DNA of 64,000 bases from Atherinomorus stipes. Lineage: Eukaryota > Chordata > Actinopteri > Atheriniformes > Atherinidae. Every line of letters begins with the position of its first letter. The stretch's first letter is position 1. The notes under the pieces are model-generated. The model searched no databases. It saw only the letters and a list, made by a program, of their open reading frames with translations, and was not told the DNA's origin. Location: positions 62,001 to 126,000 of the forward strand of contig JALJCO010001053.1 in assembly GCA_023101725.1 (NCBI GenBank), in the 5' to 3' direction. A program made the position numbers and the translations under genes. Positions 1 to 13,700 of this stretch are shown here, piece by piece.

Positions 1-3000
1 TTTCCAAGAATAAATATTTCACATTCTGTTGGATATAAAACTTTTAGTATGCAACAATTCAAGGCCTGCCTTTGTTGAACTTTTCATGCCATTCTGTCCC
101 CCCCAAAAGAATATGGATACATTACATGGTGACATTCTGACATTGAAGATAATAATTTGGCCAGCACCCATTGATTGAGTCAAATATTTGTCCTTTTTCA
201 AGAAAAAAATTTAAAATGTATTAAAACAAACAGCTGAGTAGTTGGGTGCATTCACACCAGCCCTTCTTAATTGAGTTTGTTTGCCAGGAAGCGCAACAGA
301 ATGCAACACAGAAACTAACTTTGGTCTACTTAATTTAGATGAGCAAATTTCCGCCTTCGTTGTTTCCATTGTCTTCAATAATTCTTGATGCTCAAGTAGA
401 AAAGTTGCAGGAAACTAAACCCCACATTGCCTCCTGTTATAATGATGTGCGATATTTAGAGCACTTGGTACAAACTTGATAACTTCGTATACAGTAAGTA
501 CAGTTCAGTTACAGTTAATTAATTCTCTCTTTCAAAACTTTTTGAGAAACCTCTCACATTTGTTTAAAAGCTAAATAACTTTTATTTGCCAGCATGATGA
601 CTGAAGACAACAAGATACTCTCCAATAACATGCCAAAATATCTGACAAGACACTAAATACACTAAAGGAAGCAATTTTTCCCCCAGAATGAGCCCATAAT
701 GGTTCTCTGTAGATTTTGCAAAGAATTCAAGGAGTCATCACCCAGAAATCCCACTTTTTCACGTTAAAACATGTATATTGGAATAGGACCTCAGTTAAAA
801 TGTGCGAGGAACTCCAGAGTGAAAGTGGCTTCGTCATCAAGTGCGGGCTCTCTCTTCTCACCAGAATTGGCCACAAGAGCACGCTCTCCACAGTACGCGA
901 TTTTATTTTTTTTTCTCCGAATGACATGATCTACAGAGGCTGCTAGCTGCTAAGCTAGCCTCATTAGCACCACCTGAAATCAACTGATTACCTGCCGCGG
1001 AGTAGCGTTTAATGACCAGCTTTGTCAGAGAGGAGGACGCCGAGAAGGAGGAGGTAAAAAAAAAATCTGTGGTGCTGAGCTGCTTCGGCAGAAATTCAGC
1101 AGTTTTCAGTGCTGTAACATGAGGGACAGCACTACCAGGGACCAGCGGATTATATTTATTCAGTGAGGATGTGCAGTCGGTAAGTGTTGCTGCTTGTGTA
1201 ACTTATTATCTTATGTGTAAGAGACCAGTAAACGATGGTAGATGAACGGACAAGTTGCTAATGTAGCTACAGAAGCTAACACTGTTTGGTTAACTTCACG
1301 TCATACGTCTGCTCCTTATATTCATCAGAGTCCAGCCCTTTTACTCCGCGGATCCTCTCTATCAACCGTACTGTTATGTTTTTATCACGTTTTTCTCTGT
1401 TGGGACATCATTTTTCTTCACTTTGTCTGTCCCGATAAAACTTTGTTTTGGCTTTGACTCTTGCCTCGTGAACGCGCTTACAGGCAGGTCTAATTCTCGT
1501 GCGTATTCTCGCGACAAACAAAAGTTGGGGATAAAAAGAGGTTAAAAGAGGTTAAAATGAGCTCATTAAATTTTCCTCCCACCCAACTAGAATTAAAAAT
1601 TAATTTGAAGATAATTTAAGAAGGATTGTGTATGTAAAACAGCAGGTTATGACATCTTTAAATGTTTGTGGAAATGAGGTTGTATCATATTAAAAGTTAG
1701 TCTTGATTACTGGCAAAATACATTTTAAATTAAAAATAAAAATCAAAGTTGTTGAAAAAAATTATACAAGGAAATGCGGGATTAGTGAAGCTCAGTTTTC
1801 CCTTTAATGGTTTATGCAGGCTTGGTGACTTTCATTCATTCACAAAAGACCACAGCAAAACGGTTATAAACAAATAACATATTGCAAAGTTAAGTTGCAA
1901 AGGTTAATTTGAGGCACTTAAATGGACCTCTTCTCTGGATATTATATGTTTTTCCTGGCTTCATTTTTAAGGTATCTTGCAGAAACCACAAGACCATGTT
2001 CCTGGCATGCATACATAAGATTAATTGGGGATTTTCATTTGTGCTCTTCTTGCAAAAGATAACACAAAACATTTATTAAAATCAAAGCTGCACACATAAG
2101 CAAGTCACAAATCAAGGAAATGTATTCAAATTCATTCGTTTAACACACTGTATTAAACAATCTATCAACATGTAAAATTCAGCATGCAGGGAATTAGGAA
2201 AACCCGCAACATGAGGCAACAAGAGGATTTAAATATTGTCACATTGCTCTTATCAACTAGCCCATCCCTTTGTTAGTTGTTGGTTTGAGTAATCACTTCA
2301 GAGATGCTCGTATGCTGTTATATGATTGAGTCTTTACATTACTTAATGTTAGATTTGTGAGATCTTTGTCAATAAGCACGTTGCCCTGGACATGAGTATA
2401 TCAGTTAGCTTGAATAAAGAACAATCAGTCAGCTCTTTCTTTCAAAGACATTTTTCCAAATGTCTGAAAGGTCGGAGGTAAATAGTGTGAATTAATATTC
2501 CATTCTGTGCTTGAGCTTTATTTGTTTATTTCCAGTCAGTTATGGAAACAGCTGAAATAAACACGGGGGTACTTGCCTTATATTTCTAGATTGAAATAAA
2601 TGACAATGTAGTAATAACACTATTTTACGGCATCATTTGTCTGTGGCTCATTAGCACATCGGTGATGATCCAAAGTGGTGCTCTTTGCATCGTACAGGCA
2701 AGGCCCATTTGCATCATCACTGGCTGTTGCATGAGCAGATAGAAAATGCTGCCTTCAAATTAAGTGTTACGGTACTACAGGAGGCCAACACTCTTGCTTG
2801 TCCAATTCCTAGAGCTATGCCATGCTGGGGACGCTACGGAGTTACAGTACTCACCTGCAGTAAGGTCTAATCGTTTAAATAGCTATGGTTTCTCTCTACT
2901 AACCTTTGATTTCTGAATATGTAGGGAAGAAGAAGAGACAAGCCCACAATAAATATGTCATTTCTCTGGTGCGCAGTGCCACTGACTTGGTCTTTTTTGC

Positions 3001-3151
3001 TCACAATTAAGCCTTGCTCTGCATCCTAATATACTGTATGATGGGGTTCCTTCTGAGCCACCACATAGTTTTACTCTAAAACAGAGGTCCTCAAACTGTG
3101 AGGCAAATCTTCCAAATATCGCTTTGTGACTTGAATTTCAACTTATCTTGA
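1..3151. other. mybpc1 intron or 3' side, no exon recognised
   Basis: No exon of the flanking minus-strand gene, RNA gene or clear transposon was recognised. The DNA is AT-rich, apart from a more CpG-rich patch at about 760-1180. That patch carries repeated GCTAGC/TTAGC words similar to those inside the MITE at 5750-6420, so it may be an old element. Short open frames on both strands here have no splice context and resemble no family I know. Confidence 0.5.
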
Positions 3152-4248
3152 TTAAAGGTGCAATATGCAAATTGCTGCTTAAAATCCATTTGAGAATTAA
3201 TGGTAAATGGACTGTACTTATATAGAATTAATGCCACAACCAACAGAGAAACACGCAACTGATATAGTACAATAATTAAGTACAATATATATAATTATGG
3301 CAGAAAACAATTTTTATTTCTTTACTTGTAAGGTTTCAAATAATAGAACATATTAAAAAAATCAGCTGGTCATTATGAGAGCTGAAAATGAAGTAAACCT
3401 CAAAAGACATACCTGAATTACAGTTTCCTAACTTAACTTAGCAAAAAAAAAAAAAGCATAAGAGCTGAAACTATGTGTAGAAACCTAAGTACACTTTTGA
3501 GAAATTTATAGAAACATACATAGTTTTTTTTACACACTGCTTCTGCATTTCGGCTAAGGTTTTGCTTTATTTGCTAATTCAGACATTGTTGACACTGAGT
3601 AATGTGTCATGTTTTAATTCATCTGATGCTGTATTTACTTTTATGTCTTTCTTGTACTTTTAACTTTTCCAATTCACCTGTTTGCAGTAAATAAGGTTGC
3701 GTAGTGTTATCAGAATACAGTGATTTATGCTACAGTATATCACTCTGCCTTTATTAAGAATAGTGTCAAGAAACAGCAATTGGAGAAATAACCTCAAATA
3801 ATATGAGAGAAAAGTCAACGGGATTCTTATAAATTCATTGAGTTATGCACCTTGTAATGCCAGCTTGTCATTATGTTTCTTCTCTGTTGGCACAAACTGC
3901 TAAGCAGTTATTTTAGCTATTTAAGAAAATAGTTGAGAATTAATTGCCAAAAAATGTAATTTGATTTAATTTAATTTAATTTAGTTTAATCTAATTCTAA
4001 ACTGCTTTCAGTAATGAGACAGCCAGGTTAAGTTGCCTAAAGTTTGCTCTTTTCTAGTCATGGACCATAATGGCTGAAGCTACAATTGACCATCGCTCAT
4101 TCATGCAAGTTGCTCATTAAATAATTTATTGTTGTTAAGCTGGTTTGAGTGCTCTTTGAGACAATATAAACCACAAAAATGGGTATGAATTAAAAGGGGC
4201 TTCCATGTATCAGTTTTAAGACACAGTTTTTACACATTGCACCTTTAA
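3152..4248. mobile_element. TTAA-flanked MITE, about 1.1 kb
   Basis: The left end reads TTAAAGGTGCAATATGCAAA. The right end is its inverted counterpart (ATTGCACCTTTAA), and both ends fall on TTAA. There is no transposase frame inside. TTAA target duplication is typical of piggyBac-type elements, so this is inferred to be a non-autonomous member. Two further elements at 5750-6420 and 13422-14061 share the TTAAAGG terminus. It lies in mybpc1 non-coding sequence. Confidence 0.7.
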
Positions 4249-4718
4249 AAAGATGATTTCTTCAAGTCTTGTAATATAGATATGTCTTGTAGCTTGCTGT
4301 ATGTGCAACTTTTTTTTTCCCTTGAAAAACATAAAGTATTATTGTTGGTTATTCAGCGTTAACTTCCTTTGACAAACACTATTTCGGCTAAACAGCAGCT
4401 CAGTGAGAAAAATGAGCCTGTGTCTAAGAGAATAACTGCCTGAACTTCTGATTATTTGGACGTCTCTGAAAATAACAACATGGGCAAAAACCTTGGAATA
4501 AAGCAACTTTTCATAGCATTGTTGCAGCTTTCTGGTTGGGGCCCATTATGCCAAACTTTGAAAACCCCTGATATAGCATCACAAATTATCTGGAAAAAAA
4601 TGCCTACACAATTGAATAAATAATGTCAAATAAAAGAAAATATGTGTTAAAATAAAATAGGGGCTTTTAAGAAAAGGGGAGGGGGGAAATCCACTCTGGG
4701 TCCAGATGTGATTCTCAC

Positions 4719-4775
4719 CTATGTTTAAGGAGACCACTAAAGTCAAGCTCGCCTGCATCTTCTTGTCCTTCACTG
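4719..4775 (-). CDS. mybpc1: mybpc1 exon: M-motif
   Basis: The exon reads [18 protein letters not shown], nearly identical to the MyBP-C M-motif region after the C1 Ig domain. In the family this region is regulated by phosphorylation and binds myosin S2 and actin. The donor GTGAGA follows on the minus strand. The acceptor is either AACAG before CAGTGAAG (start 4775) or three bases further in (4772). The exon that should join it to the Ig domain was not located. Confidence 0.85.
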
Positions 4776-7700
4776 CTGTTGTTAACAAGGAGAGATTAAT
4801 GAAGATTTAATCAGAGTTGCAACAAGTACAGGCACTAGAAAACAATGCTACAACAGCAACGCAAAGCAAAGGCTCTGATGTCAATCGATGCATTAGCCTG
4901 CAGCTAACTCACGATTTGTGCATACACAGAAACCTTTTTGTCTTTTTCTGGATAAAAGCTCGAAACAAGGCTGCTTGTGTAACACTCATCAGGAGCCGTC
5001 CCTGGAGATATTGCCACAATGTTTCTGCAATGCTGGAACATTACTGAACAGCAACATTGTGATGATACAATGGACCCGGGGACGCTTTGCATTGCTTTAC
5101 ATTGTTTGTACGGAGATTTAAGTGCAAGTGTTGGCCTTTAATTGCACATTGAATCAAGTGGTTGATTTGTAATTACCTTAAGAAAAGGTTAATGACAGTA
5201 TTACAACCATCTTGTCAGACATATACTGTAGCATTCAGTAATATTACTGGAAGGATCAGTGCTCATTGTTGCACCACAGGGAAAGATTCTTCCCTTTTTA
5301 TGGTGTGAGATACTCAGAAATGTGGGTATTCTATTAAATGTTATTTCCTCTAACATGAATGCCATGAAAAAAGAAAATAATACTGAATATGTAACTGCCG
5401 ATGTCTTGTTCTTGCTTATTTTATTACCTTCTTTTGAAAGCTGATCGAATATCAAGACTCTGAGAGCCCTGCTCAGCTTCTGTAAAATAGTGACATCACG
5501 ATATGTTTTATTATATAAATGTAAATTTGTGCTGTTATAATCTACTTTGATGTTGCTACAGACCTTTAATTTCCAAGTCAAAGGAGCAGCTGTCAAACTT
5601 GTCCTTGTAGGTCACCTCGCACCTGTAATTTCCAGCATAGTTCTCTTTGGCTTTGATGATGTGCATCTCAAAAGTGTGGATCTGCCAAGTCAGAATTTGT
5701 GATATTATGAAAGACGATGATTATACAGATTTCTGACAGAGATGTGATGTTAAAGGTTGAATATGGAACATTTTTATTAAAAGCTATATTTAAAAAAAAT
5801 AATACCACCACAGGTCGTTTGGGGGTGTACAGAATGAAAATACAACATTTCCCAGAAAAATTATATTTAGCCTAAAAATAATTATAAAATAAAATTTGAC
5901 GGGTTCGATAATGGCATTTTATTTACGTCTATAAGCCAATACACGCCGCCATTGCAGGTTGCCAAATACGATCTCTGTGTGGAAACAATATTTTGGTCAT
6001 AGTCAGCCCTGTTCAGGGGAAAACCTTGGAGATGATGAGTGAAGCAGCTGCTTCAGAGCCCTGGAGATATTGTTATCTGTTTCTGAGGAGAAGTGACCTG
6101 AGAAGAGCAAAACCTGGAGTAAATTTAGGTGAAGACTTCACTAAATGGACCCTCAAACGTTTTCCACGGAGTCAAAACACAGAAATGGCGACTTTCCTCC
6201 GGGATCGGTAAGCTAGCTTGTTTGCTAACGTGGCTAACGTTAGCTGTCAGTTCTAAACTCCTCTGTGTTACTTGTTGGACATGCTGCAGACTGTTGGTCA
6301 CATGCGTATCGGCAGTGAGCCTGGCATCCCAGCGGCTGGAGTTGTTTTTCTGCCGTTGCAACTACAACCAAGACACACGTGATGTCGCTGTTCTGTCCGT
6401 ATTTCATATTCAACCTTTAAGTGTTGGGGGGGTTCACACCTTGGTGAATCGATCAAAGCTCTCCTTGAGCTGTAGGTGCTTTCCGGTCTTGCTGGCCAGA
6501 TCCATCCATTTTCCTTTAAACCACTTAATAGTGGGTTTGCGCAGAAGATCTTTGGCTTCCACCTTGGCAATAAAGGTAATGTCCCCACCTGTTGGACACA
6601 AATTTACAGAGAAAGTCTAGCAATCTTTTGAATGATTTGATATGTGCTCTGGTTCTTGTTGTGTTTACTGCGGTTGTTGGCAAAGACGTGCAGAGCAATA
6701 TAAACTGAATTTTTACATCAATTTGTGGTTTTATTCTTGGCTGGCAGGAAGCTACTGCCAGCGATATGAAAATTATTCATACCCTCCAATTAAAGAAGAA
6801 ATTAAAGTGAAAAAAATGAAAAGAAATTGTCAGTAAAATAAGTTGAAATTGACAAAAGTAATAATAAATGAAAATTCTATGAAAATCTTGACATTGATTT
6901 TGAATTGTGGTTCAACAACGATATTAAAAACAAACACACAAAAAATAAATCAAGTAAACAAGCATGATGGATCTCCGAATTTTGTTCTGCAACACTTTGA
7001 GGGAAGGTGTTTTCTCTAATGGTCAAAAAGACTTCTACACCTGTTGACAGGTATGCTACACTGTTCAAGAGCAAGATGCTCTAACGTGTCAGTAACAGTT
7101 TTTTTAGATTATTATTTTCAACCACAATTCAAAAGCAATAATTTCTCCACTAAATTATAATTTTGTAAATTTTATTTATTATTAGTTTCTTTGCATTTTT
7201 GTCATTTAAATCACTGTTGTCAATTAAGCCTTTTCTTTAATTCAAGGTTTCTGCATCCTGGTCCTCAGGCACCCCTGCCCTGCATGTATTCCAGGTTTCC
7301 AACTCCACCACCTGATTCAGATCAACTCAACTGTTCATCAACTTCTTTGCAAGCTGCTAACGAGCCATTTATCTGAGTGAGGTGTGTTGAAGTAGGAATA
7401 TCTTGAAAACCAGCAGGGCCGGGGTTTCTGAGGACCAGGATTGAGAAACACTGCTTTAATTGGAGGGTATGGATACTTTTGAGGACAACAGTATGTAGTG
7501 CATCTGATGCATTTAAAAAAACAAACATTAGCTCTTTTCTTCCCTGTTGAAAAAGAGGGCCTTGAATCTACCAATTTGTTCTGCCATACCCACCAGATCA
7601 CCAGATCTGCACATTTCAGCTGTAGGGATGTATACCAAGTACCGGTATCGTTTGGTACCGGTTCCAAATCTTAACGATACCTAACCTAACTCCGCCAGAT

Positions 7701-10700
7701 TGATTTTCTCCCGCATATCCATCTGGGAATCATCCGTTGGAGTAGTTTTGGGAAGGGGCGAAAATACTGGTTAGCTGATTGGATAAGGCATCTGTCTATC
7801 ACCGCCTATGTTGGTGATAGACAGACCAAATCAACCAATCAGATCAATGAAGCATATGACCTACTAACAGAGCGACGACGAAAACACAACCACAAGCCAG
7901 GCTACTCTTGCTGCTGCCGGCATAGTCTCGTTAGCTCAGCAAACAAGAAACATGTCGGCAGTAATTCCGATAAAACTTGAGTGATAGCCACGCTGACGCT
8001 AGTTTCATCCGCTGAAGCAGCCATGTTGTTTAGACTGAACTGTCGTTTCTCGTTGCGTCACACCTCAACCCGCCTCAAAGCCAACGCTGATTGGACGTTC
8101 GTTTGGTGAACTGCTCTAAATTCTCTTCAACGGAAAGTAGCCAGACTGATCTGCAAGTGAAAACCTGAAGCTCGTGAGATCAGGATGGTCTCATGAGGCT
8201 AAACGATACCAGGGTACCGTTAAGATTCTGAATAAACGATACTGTTATTGATACTTTTTGAATGCCTAACAAACCGCTGTGTAATCATTACACCATCACG
8301 TAATCATGGTGAGGAAGTAAGACAGACACACTACCTTTATTCTTACAACTGTCCTTCCCCTGCCTTTATGCCCAGGCCTCTCAATGCCATCTGAACAAGT
8401 GTTTAACATCTTGTAATGTCTATATTATGTACTCTAAATTATGTTATAGCACCAATAAGGGTATCGATAAATACCGGTATTGATAAGGAGCACCAATATT
8501 GGTAATGCTATCGATAAAATCATGATACATCCCTACTCAGCTGAACTAGCTCCCCTGGTTCAATTCTTCCTGAACCTATGAGGCATTTCCTTTACCAACG
8601 CTGTTCAGCTCTTCTGTCACTCACCCACAGGGACGGTTCCACTCTGGGGCATCTCGATCAGCAGGGTGGACTGTGGTGGATGGTCAATCGGCTTGTCCAC
8701 GTCTTCAGGGGCCTGACCCTCTCCCAGAGACCAGACTGGTCAATGAGGACAAAACACATACATGATGCACAAACAAGCCACTTTTATGCAGTGAGGAGTC
8801 TGATACCCACCTTTCCGTTCATATCTGAGAAATGTTTCGGGTTACAAAGAAAGCGAACGAAAACGACACTAAAAAGATCAGATCTGAACACTTTTCTCAT
8901 TTTCAGCAGTCACACCTCATACAGCAGCAGAATCTCAGCTCTCAGCAACATGGAAAGCATGAAACAGACAATGCTGGAACAGATATATGAACATAGACAA
9001 TAAAGACAAATACATTTTATAGATTATTTTTGGATACAGTCTTTACAGTCCTGAAAGTCTGAATGTTAATAAATCACACTTGTCAGATCCAGGAGAGTTG
9101 GACCTAAACGTACTTAATATTTTATTCAGCTTAAGTGTTAAAACTTTTACTTCCAAACTTCTGCTTCCTTTTATTTTAACAAAATAAAGAAGCCTCATTG
9201 TGTCCGACATGGGCGATGAGTGTAGGAGTAGTTGGGGCGAAGATATCTCAAGATATCTTTTTCATGTTGGCCACCGTCGAATTGGAACAAAGAATTGCAT
9301 TTTTATCATCTTAACTAGTTTGTTACCTGAGTCTTTTCTCCCCGTGGCTGGCACAGGGACGCTATCATCTAAACAAAGAGAGAAATTTACAGCATATTAT
9401 AAGAAATAGTACTGTAAAGTCCACAGAAGCAAGCACACACTCAGAAGCAAGCAGTTAAAGACATGCAAGCAGTTCTGAAAAGAAATCTGAGACAAAGATC
9501 TGATTTTCCAAAAAGAAAAAAAAAAAGTGCGATGATTTTGGATTAGGGTTGCCTTAAAAACGCCAGAACAAAACCTTTACCTGAACTTTAAATGATTAAA
9601 AACTGAAGCTATAAACTGATATTTTATAATGAAAAATAGAAACAAACAGAAAACAACAACAAAGAAACGGATTGTAAACACCCAGAAAAGTGGGAACATT
9701 TTATATTAATGGGTTAGCAAGGAATTTTTGTTTTCCAAAGCTACACACAAAATATCTCATATTAAACATGTTTTAAACATGTTTTAGACGATTGATCATT
9801 CTGAATTAATCTAGCCGGTTTGGGAGGAGAAACTGAAATGATGCTAAGGTTCTTACTAGGCAGCTCAATTGAGAGTTTCTTGATTGTACGGAGTCCTCTG
9901 TAGAAAAAAAGCACAGTTAACTGAAATTAATCAGGATAAATTTCATTACTATATGTTTCGACAGATATTGTTTGTGGCACTGATTGGCTTGTAAATCTAC
10001 TTTTGTCATTTATTAGTTTATTATTCTTTATTACTCTTTATTAGTTTATAACTCATTTTTTTATCTGTAAAATTGAAATTTGCATTTAAAAGCCACTTGG
10101 GGAAAGGTTAAAAGTTCATCTTGACTTGAATTGAAGCACGTATTTATCTGCAGGGAACATAAGTTCCTTATCTGCATGCGCTAAAACAGAAAACAGGGGA
10201 AAAAAGCTGCAATACGGAAATATGTAAAAAAAAAAAAAAAGAATGCAATGATTTGCAAATCATTATACAAAATAATTATTCACAACAGCGCTTAGAAAAC
10301 GCATCAAATGCTGGGAGTGAGACATTTTACAGGAGGATAAAAGCTCATCTTGAATATGAAATAAGCTACAAAAAGATGGAAACGATTGCTTAAAACAACA
10401 TGAAAAGAGCGCATCAGAGAGGCAAAGTCCTTCAGAAATAAAGGACAACGAATCAGCAGTCTGCAAAAAACTGTGGCTAGAAATTGTGGAGAAATTGCGG
10501 AATATCATTAATCAGTGCACAATTGCACAATCACTTTATACTTCTCTAAAAATGGCCTCAGTTGTAAATCAATAGAAGACTTTCAAGCTCTCAGAAAAAA
10601 AACTGCATTAAAGACAGACGTGAATTCTGTCATGGATATCCAGCATGAACTCAGGAACATCTAACTTCACTCTGCCATCCACAAATACAGTTAAAACTTT

Positions 10701-13700
10701 ACCATGCATGTGGAAAAATGACCAAGAAATACTACCATCTGGGTCAAAGATTACTTAAAATGGACTGAAACAAAATGAAAAACTGTACCTTGGGAATTCT
10801 TATTGGAAATTATGGAAGCTGCATCCCCTTGCAAAGAGGGATACTGTATTTGTTATCAGCTCTCATACCAAAAGCCTGCATCTCTGATGGTATGGGGCTG
10901 TATTAGTGCCCATAGGACTGGAAACTTGCATGGCCATTTGTAAAAGGCATCGTCAGTGAAAGAGAGTTACAGGTTTTAGAGCAAAATCTCCACCATCAGA
11001 CGGCATCTTTTTCAGGAAAAGGCTTACACTGCTTTTTTCCTTCGATGCAACAGTTTGGCTTCACAGAAGAACCAACCTGCAGTCCAGGCTGTGACAAAGA
11101 AGTGGAACATGACAAAGAAGATCCAGAAATGTTGACCAGCTCGACTCATATCAGTAAAGAACGAACCAACATTCCTCCTCTAAAGATGCGGCATCTTTCT
11201 GTTGTCTCTAGTCAATAAAACATCAATTTGAGAGATTTTCAACTCACTGCATTCTGTTTTTATTTACTTTTTACACAGTAGAAGTCTAAGTTTTCTGTAG
11301 AAGTGAGGTTTTACAAGCCAGAGTGCATGATGGCATCCCAAACATCAAAGCTTTTCAGATGTGAAAATGCTTTAAACCAAATGAATTGGTTTACTAATTG
11401 GCTCATTATACACACACTGTATAACATATAAAAACTGATACTTTTCTACTTATTAAATGTTGCTTGACTGAATAAATCCCATTAATTTTGCTTAGTTTGC
11501 ACAGCAAAAAGAATGTTTTGAAAACCAGTGTGCATCGCGTGATGGACACAAAGGTTATAAACTGGCCCTCCGGGACCATATTGAGTTTTCAGTTTGCAAA
11601 CTCCAAAAATATCCACACTCAGCTGCATTTATATGCTTTCATTTGAAGTAGTATATAAATGTTCATAAGTATCTGATGCTTTATATTTTGTTACTTATGT
11701 TGATTAATTCATACATCATAAGAAACCATCAATGGGTCGGTTTAAACAGGTCAAAAACTTGATATTTATTATGACCATCATCAACATCAAGTGGTCTTCA
11801 GGAAAAGTTCTCCAGACTTCGTAAAGGACTTTCTGAAGCTCTTCTTTGGATGTTGGCTGCCATTTGTTCCTTTTCTTATCTGTTGTTACGTGGACCACTC
11901 TTAACCAGATTAATAGTCCAATCATGTTGACACTTCAGTCAGAAAGATCAGATCCAATCAGCTCTAATCAATAGGTAAAATGCTACCATGGATGCTGGGG
12001 CCTGATGACATCATTCTGAAGTTTTTTTTTTTCTGTTCATCCTCACATCATGGGGGATTTATGTAATAAGTTTATAAAGAGTAGAAACTTGCGTGAAAGT
12101 CCCCGAAGAGGACTGGGGGTCCCGGCTTTGAGTGTTCAGAGCCAGTTTGATTGAAGCAAAGGCCATGTCCACACAGATTTAAGTTGGGAGTTTTTTTTTA
12201 TTTCTATCATTTAGGCGTTTCATTTACATGGAACCAGTGTTTCGGGAGCCTGTAAATGCCAACTGTCTGAGAAATGCCACAGTAGGCCTACACATGAGGG
12301 GGGTAATGCCATATATGATTGTAATTCCCTTAACTTTGGTTTTGTCAAAGGAAAGGAGTCAGCCAGAATGCATCATTTATAGTGAGAAGCAGCTAATAAA
12401 AGCATGGTTTGACCACAAGGTGGGCAGGGGTCCACATCTACTTCTCAGGGAAAATAGGTCAGGATCCGCTGAATAGTTTTTATCACTCAGTCAGGGGCAA
12501 TTAGAAAACTCTTTAACAATAACTACCCAGCCAGCCTTTCCATGTGGGCCCCATATGAGTTAATTTTTGGTTGCATATGAGGGACCCAAGTGGGTTTGTT
12601 CACAGGTTTCTTGGTGGCCCCCACCTGTGTTTCCCCTTTCCCATGTGGGTTTCCACATATGGGGCCCATGTAACTTAAATTATGAGACCTGCAAATTTGC
12701 CCAGTTCAAGCCCATGCCTATAGGCTATATGGGAAAACACAGCTGAGGCCACCATGGAAACTGTGGACAAACCCACTTGGGTTTCTCATATTTAGCCAAA
12801 ATTTAACCAATATGGGCCCCACATGGAAATGCTGGCTTGATAGAGGTGTTTCAATCGATGCAACATGCGCAGCAAGGTTGTGTCTTTGCAGCTCCATTCA
12901 GAAACAGCTGATCCTGCCTGCAATTAGACAGCACTGTCATGGAAAAAGAAGCTGAGGGAAGCAGTATTCAGTCATAATATGTGATGGAAAAGCACCAAAA
13001 GTGCATTTAATTGTACCAGTAGACCTGTGCAACTTTCTGACCTCAGAAATATGTATGTCTGACCCACTTTGATGGCCCAGTGACATTTATCATGTACAGC
13101 ACATTCCTGAAGCATCCTGATGCAGAGAAACCGCACCTCACAACTTTTGCTTCCAGGACGCTGTATCACTTTGCAGAAAGAAAGGGACAAAGCAAGAGAT
13201 AAGACAAGAGTCCACATCTGCCTAACTTTTACTGACTGGAGAGATCTCAGAGAGGAGACAGGATGTAAGATGGATGCTGAATTAACTGTTATTGGAGGCG
13301 CCTCCCTGAGGAAATCTGCCAAGTATCAGTAGAGCTTCTGTTATATCGGTTCTTTGTGAAGTCTTCTATGTGTGGGCACAACAATGGTTTCATCCCTGGG
13401 AACTGGATGCCTGTTTAGTGCTTAAAGGATAAGTTTTTCTTTTTCAACCTGGACCTTATTTCTAGGAGTATTTGCGTGCATTTACTCATTAGTAAAGTTT
13501 CTGCATCACTTTGAGTCCTTCAGAAGATATTATGTTGAGCGGCCTTCAGTGTACATCAGTAAAATGGTGGATACGGGGCAGCCTCTATATAAGACATTAT
13601 CTGCAGTAAAACTCCTTCATTTCATCAATGCTTTAAGTAGAACAAATGAATGAGTACTATTTTCCTGTCAGTTCAGAGAATTGTGTTTATGTTGTTGTCT

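Noticed and set aside
763..1180. Possible CpG-island promoter or exon (minus-strand reading with LDDEATFTLEF)
   Set aside because: No splice sites or start were found, and its TAGC-rich words resemble MITE interiors.
4840..4900. Minus-strand reading [13 protein letters not shown], reminiscent of the missing mybpc1 linker exon (IDIR-AF-KR)
   Set aside because: With the visible acceptor the phase from the previous exon gives a stop at once, and no suitable donor follows. It is probably chance or a decayed exon.
9857..9897. A 41-nt mybpc1 exon candidate between AG and GTAAGA
   Set aside because: Its length is not a multiple of three and it would break frame with the exons on either side.
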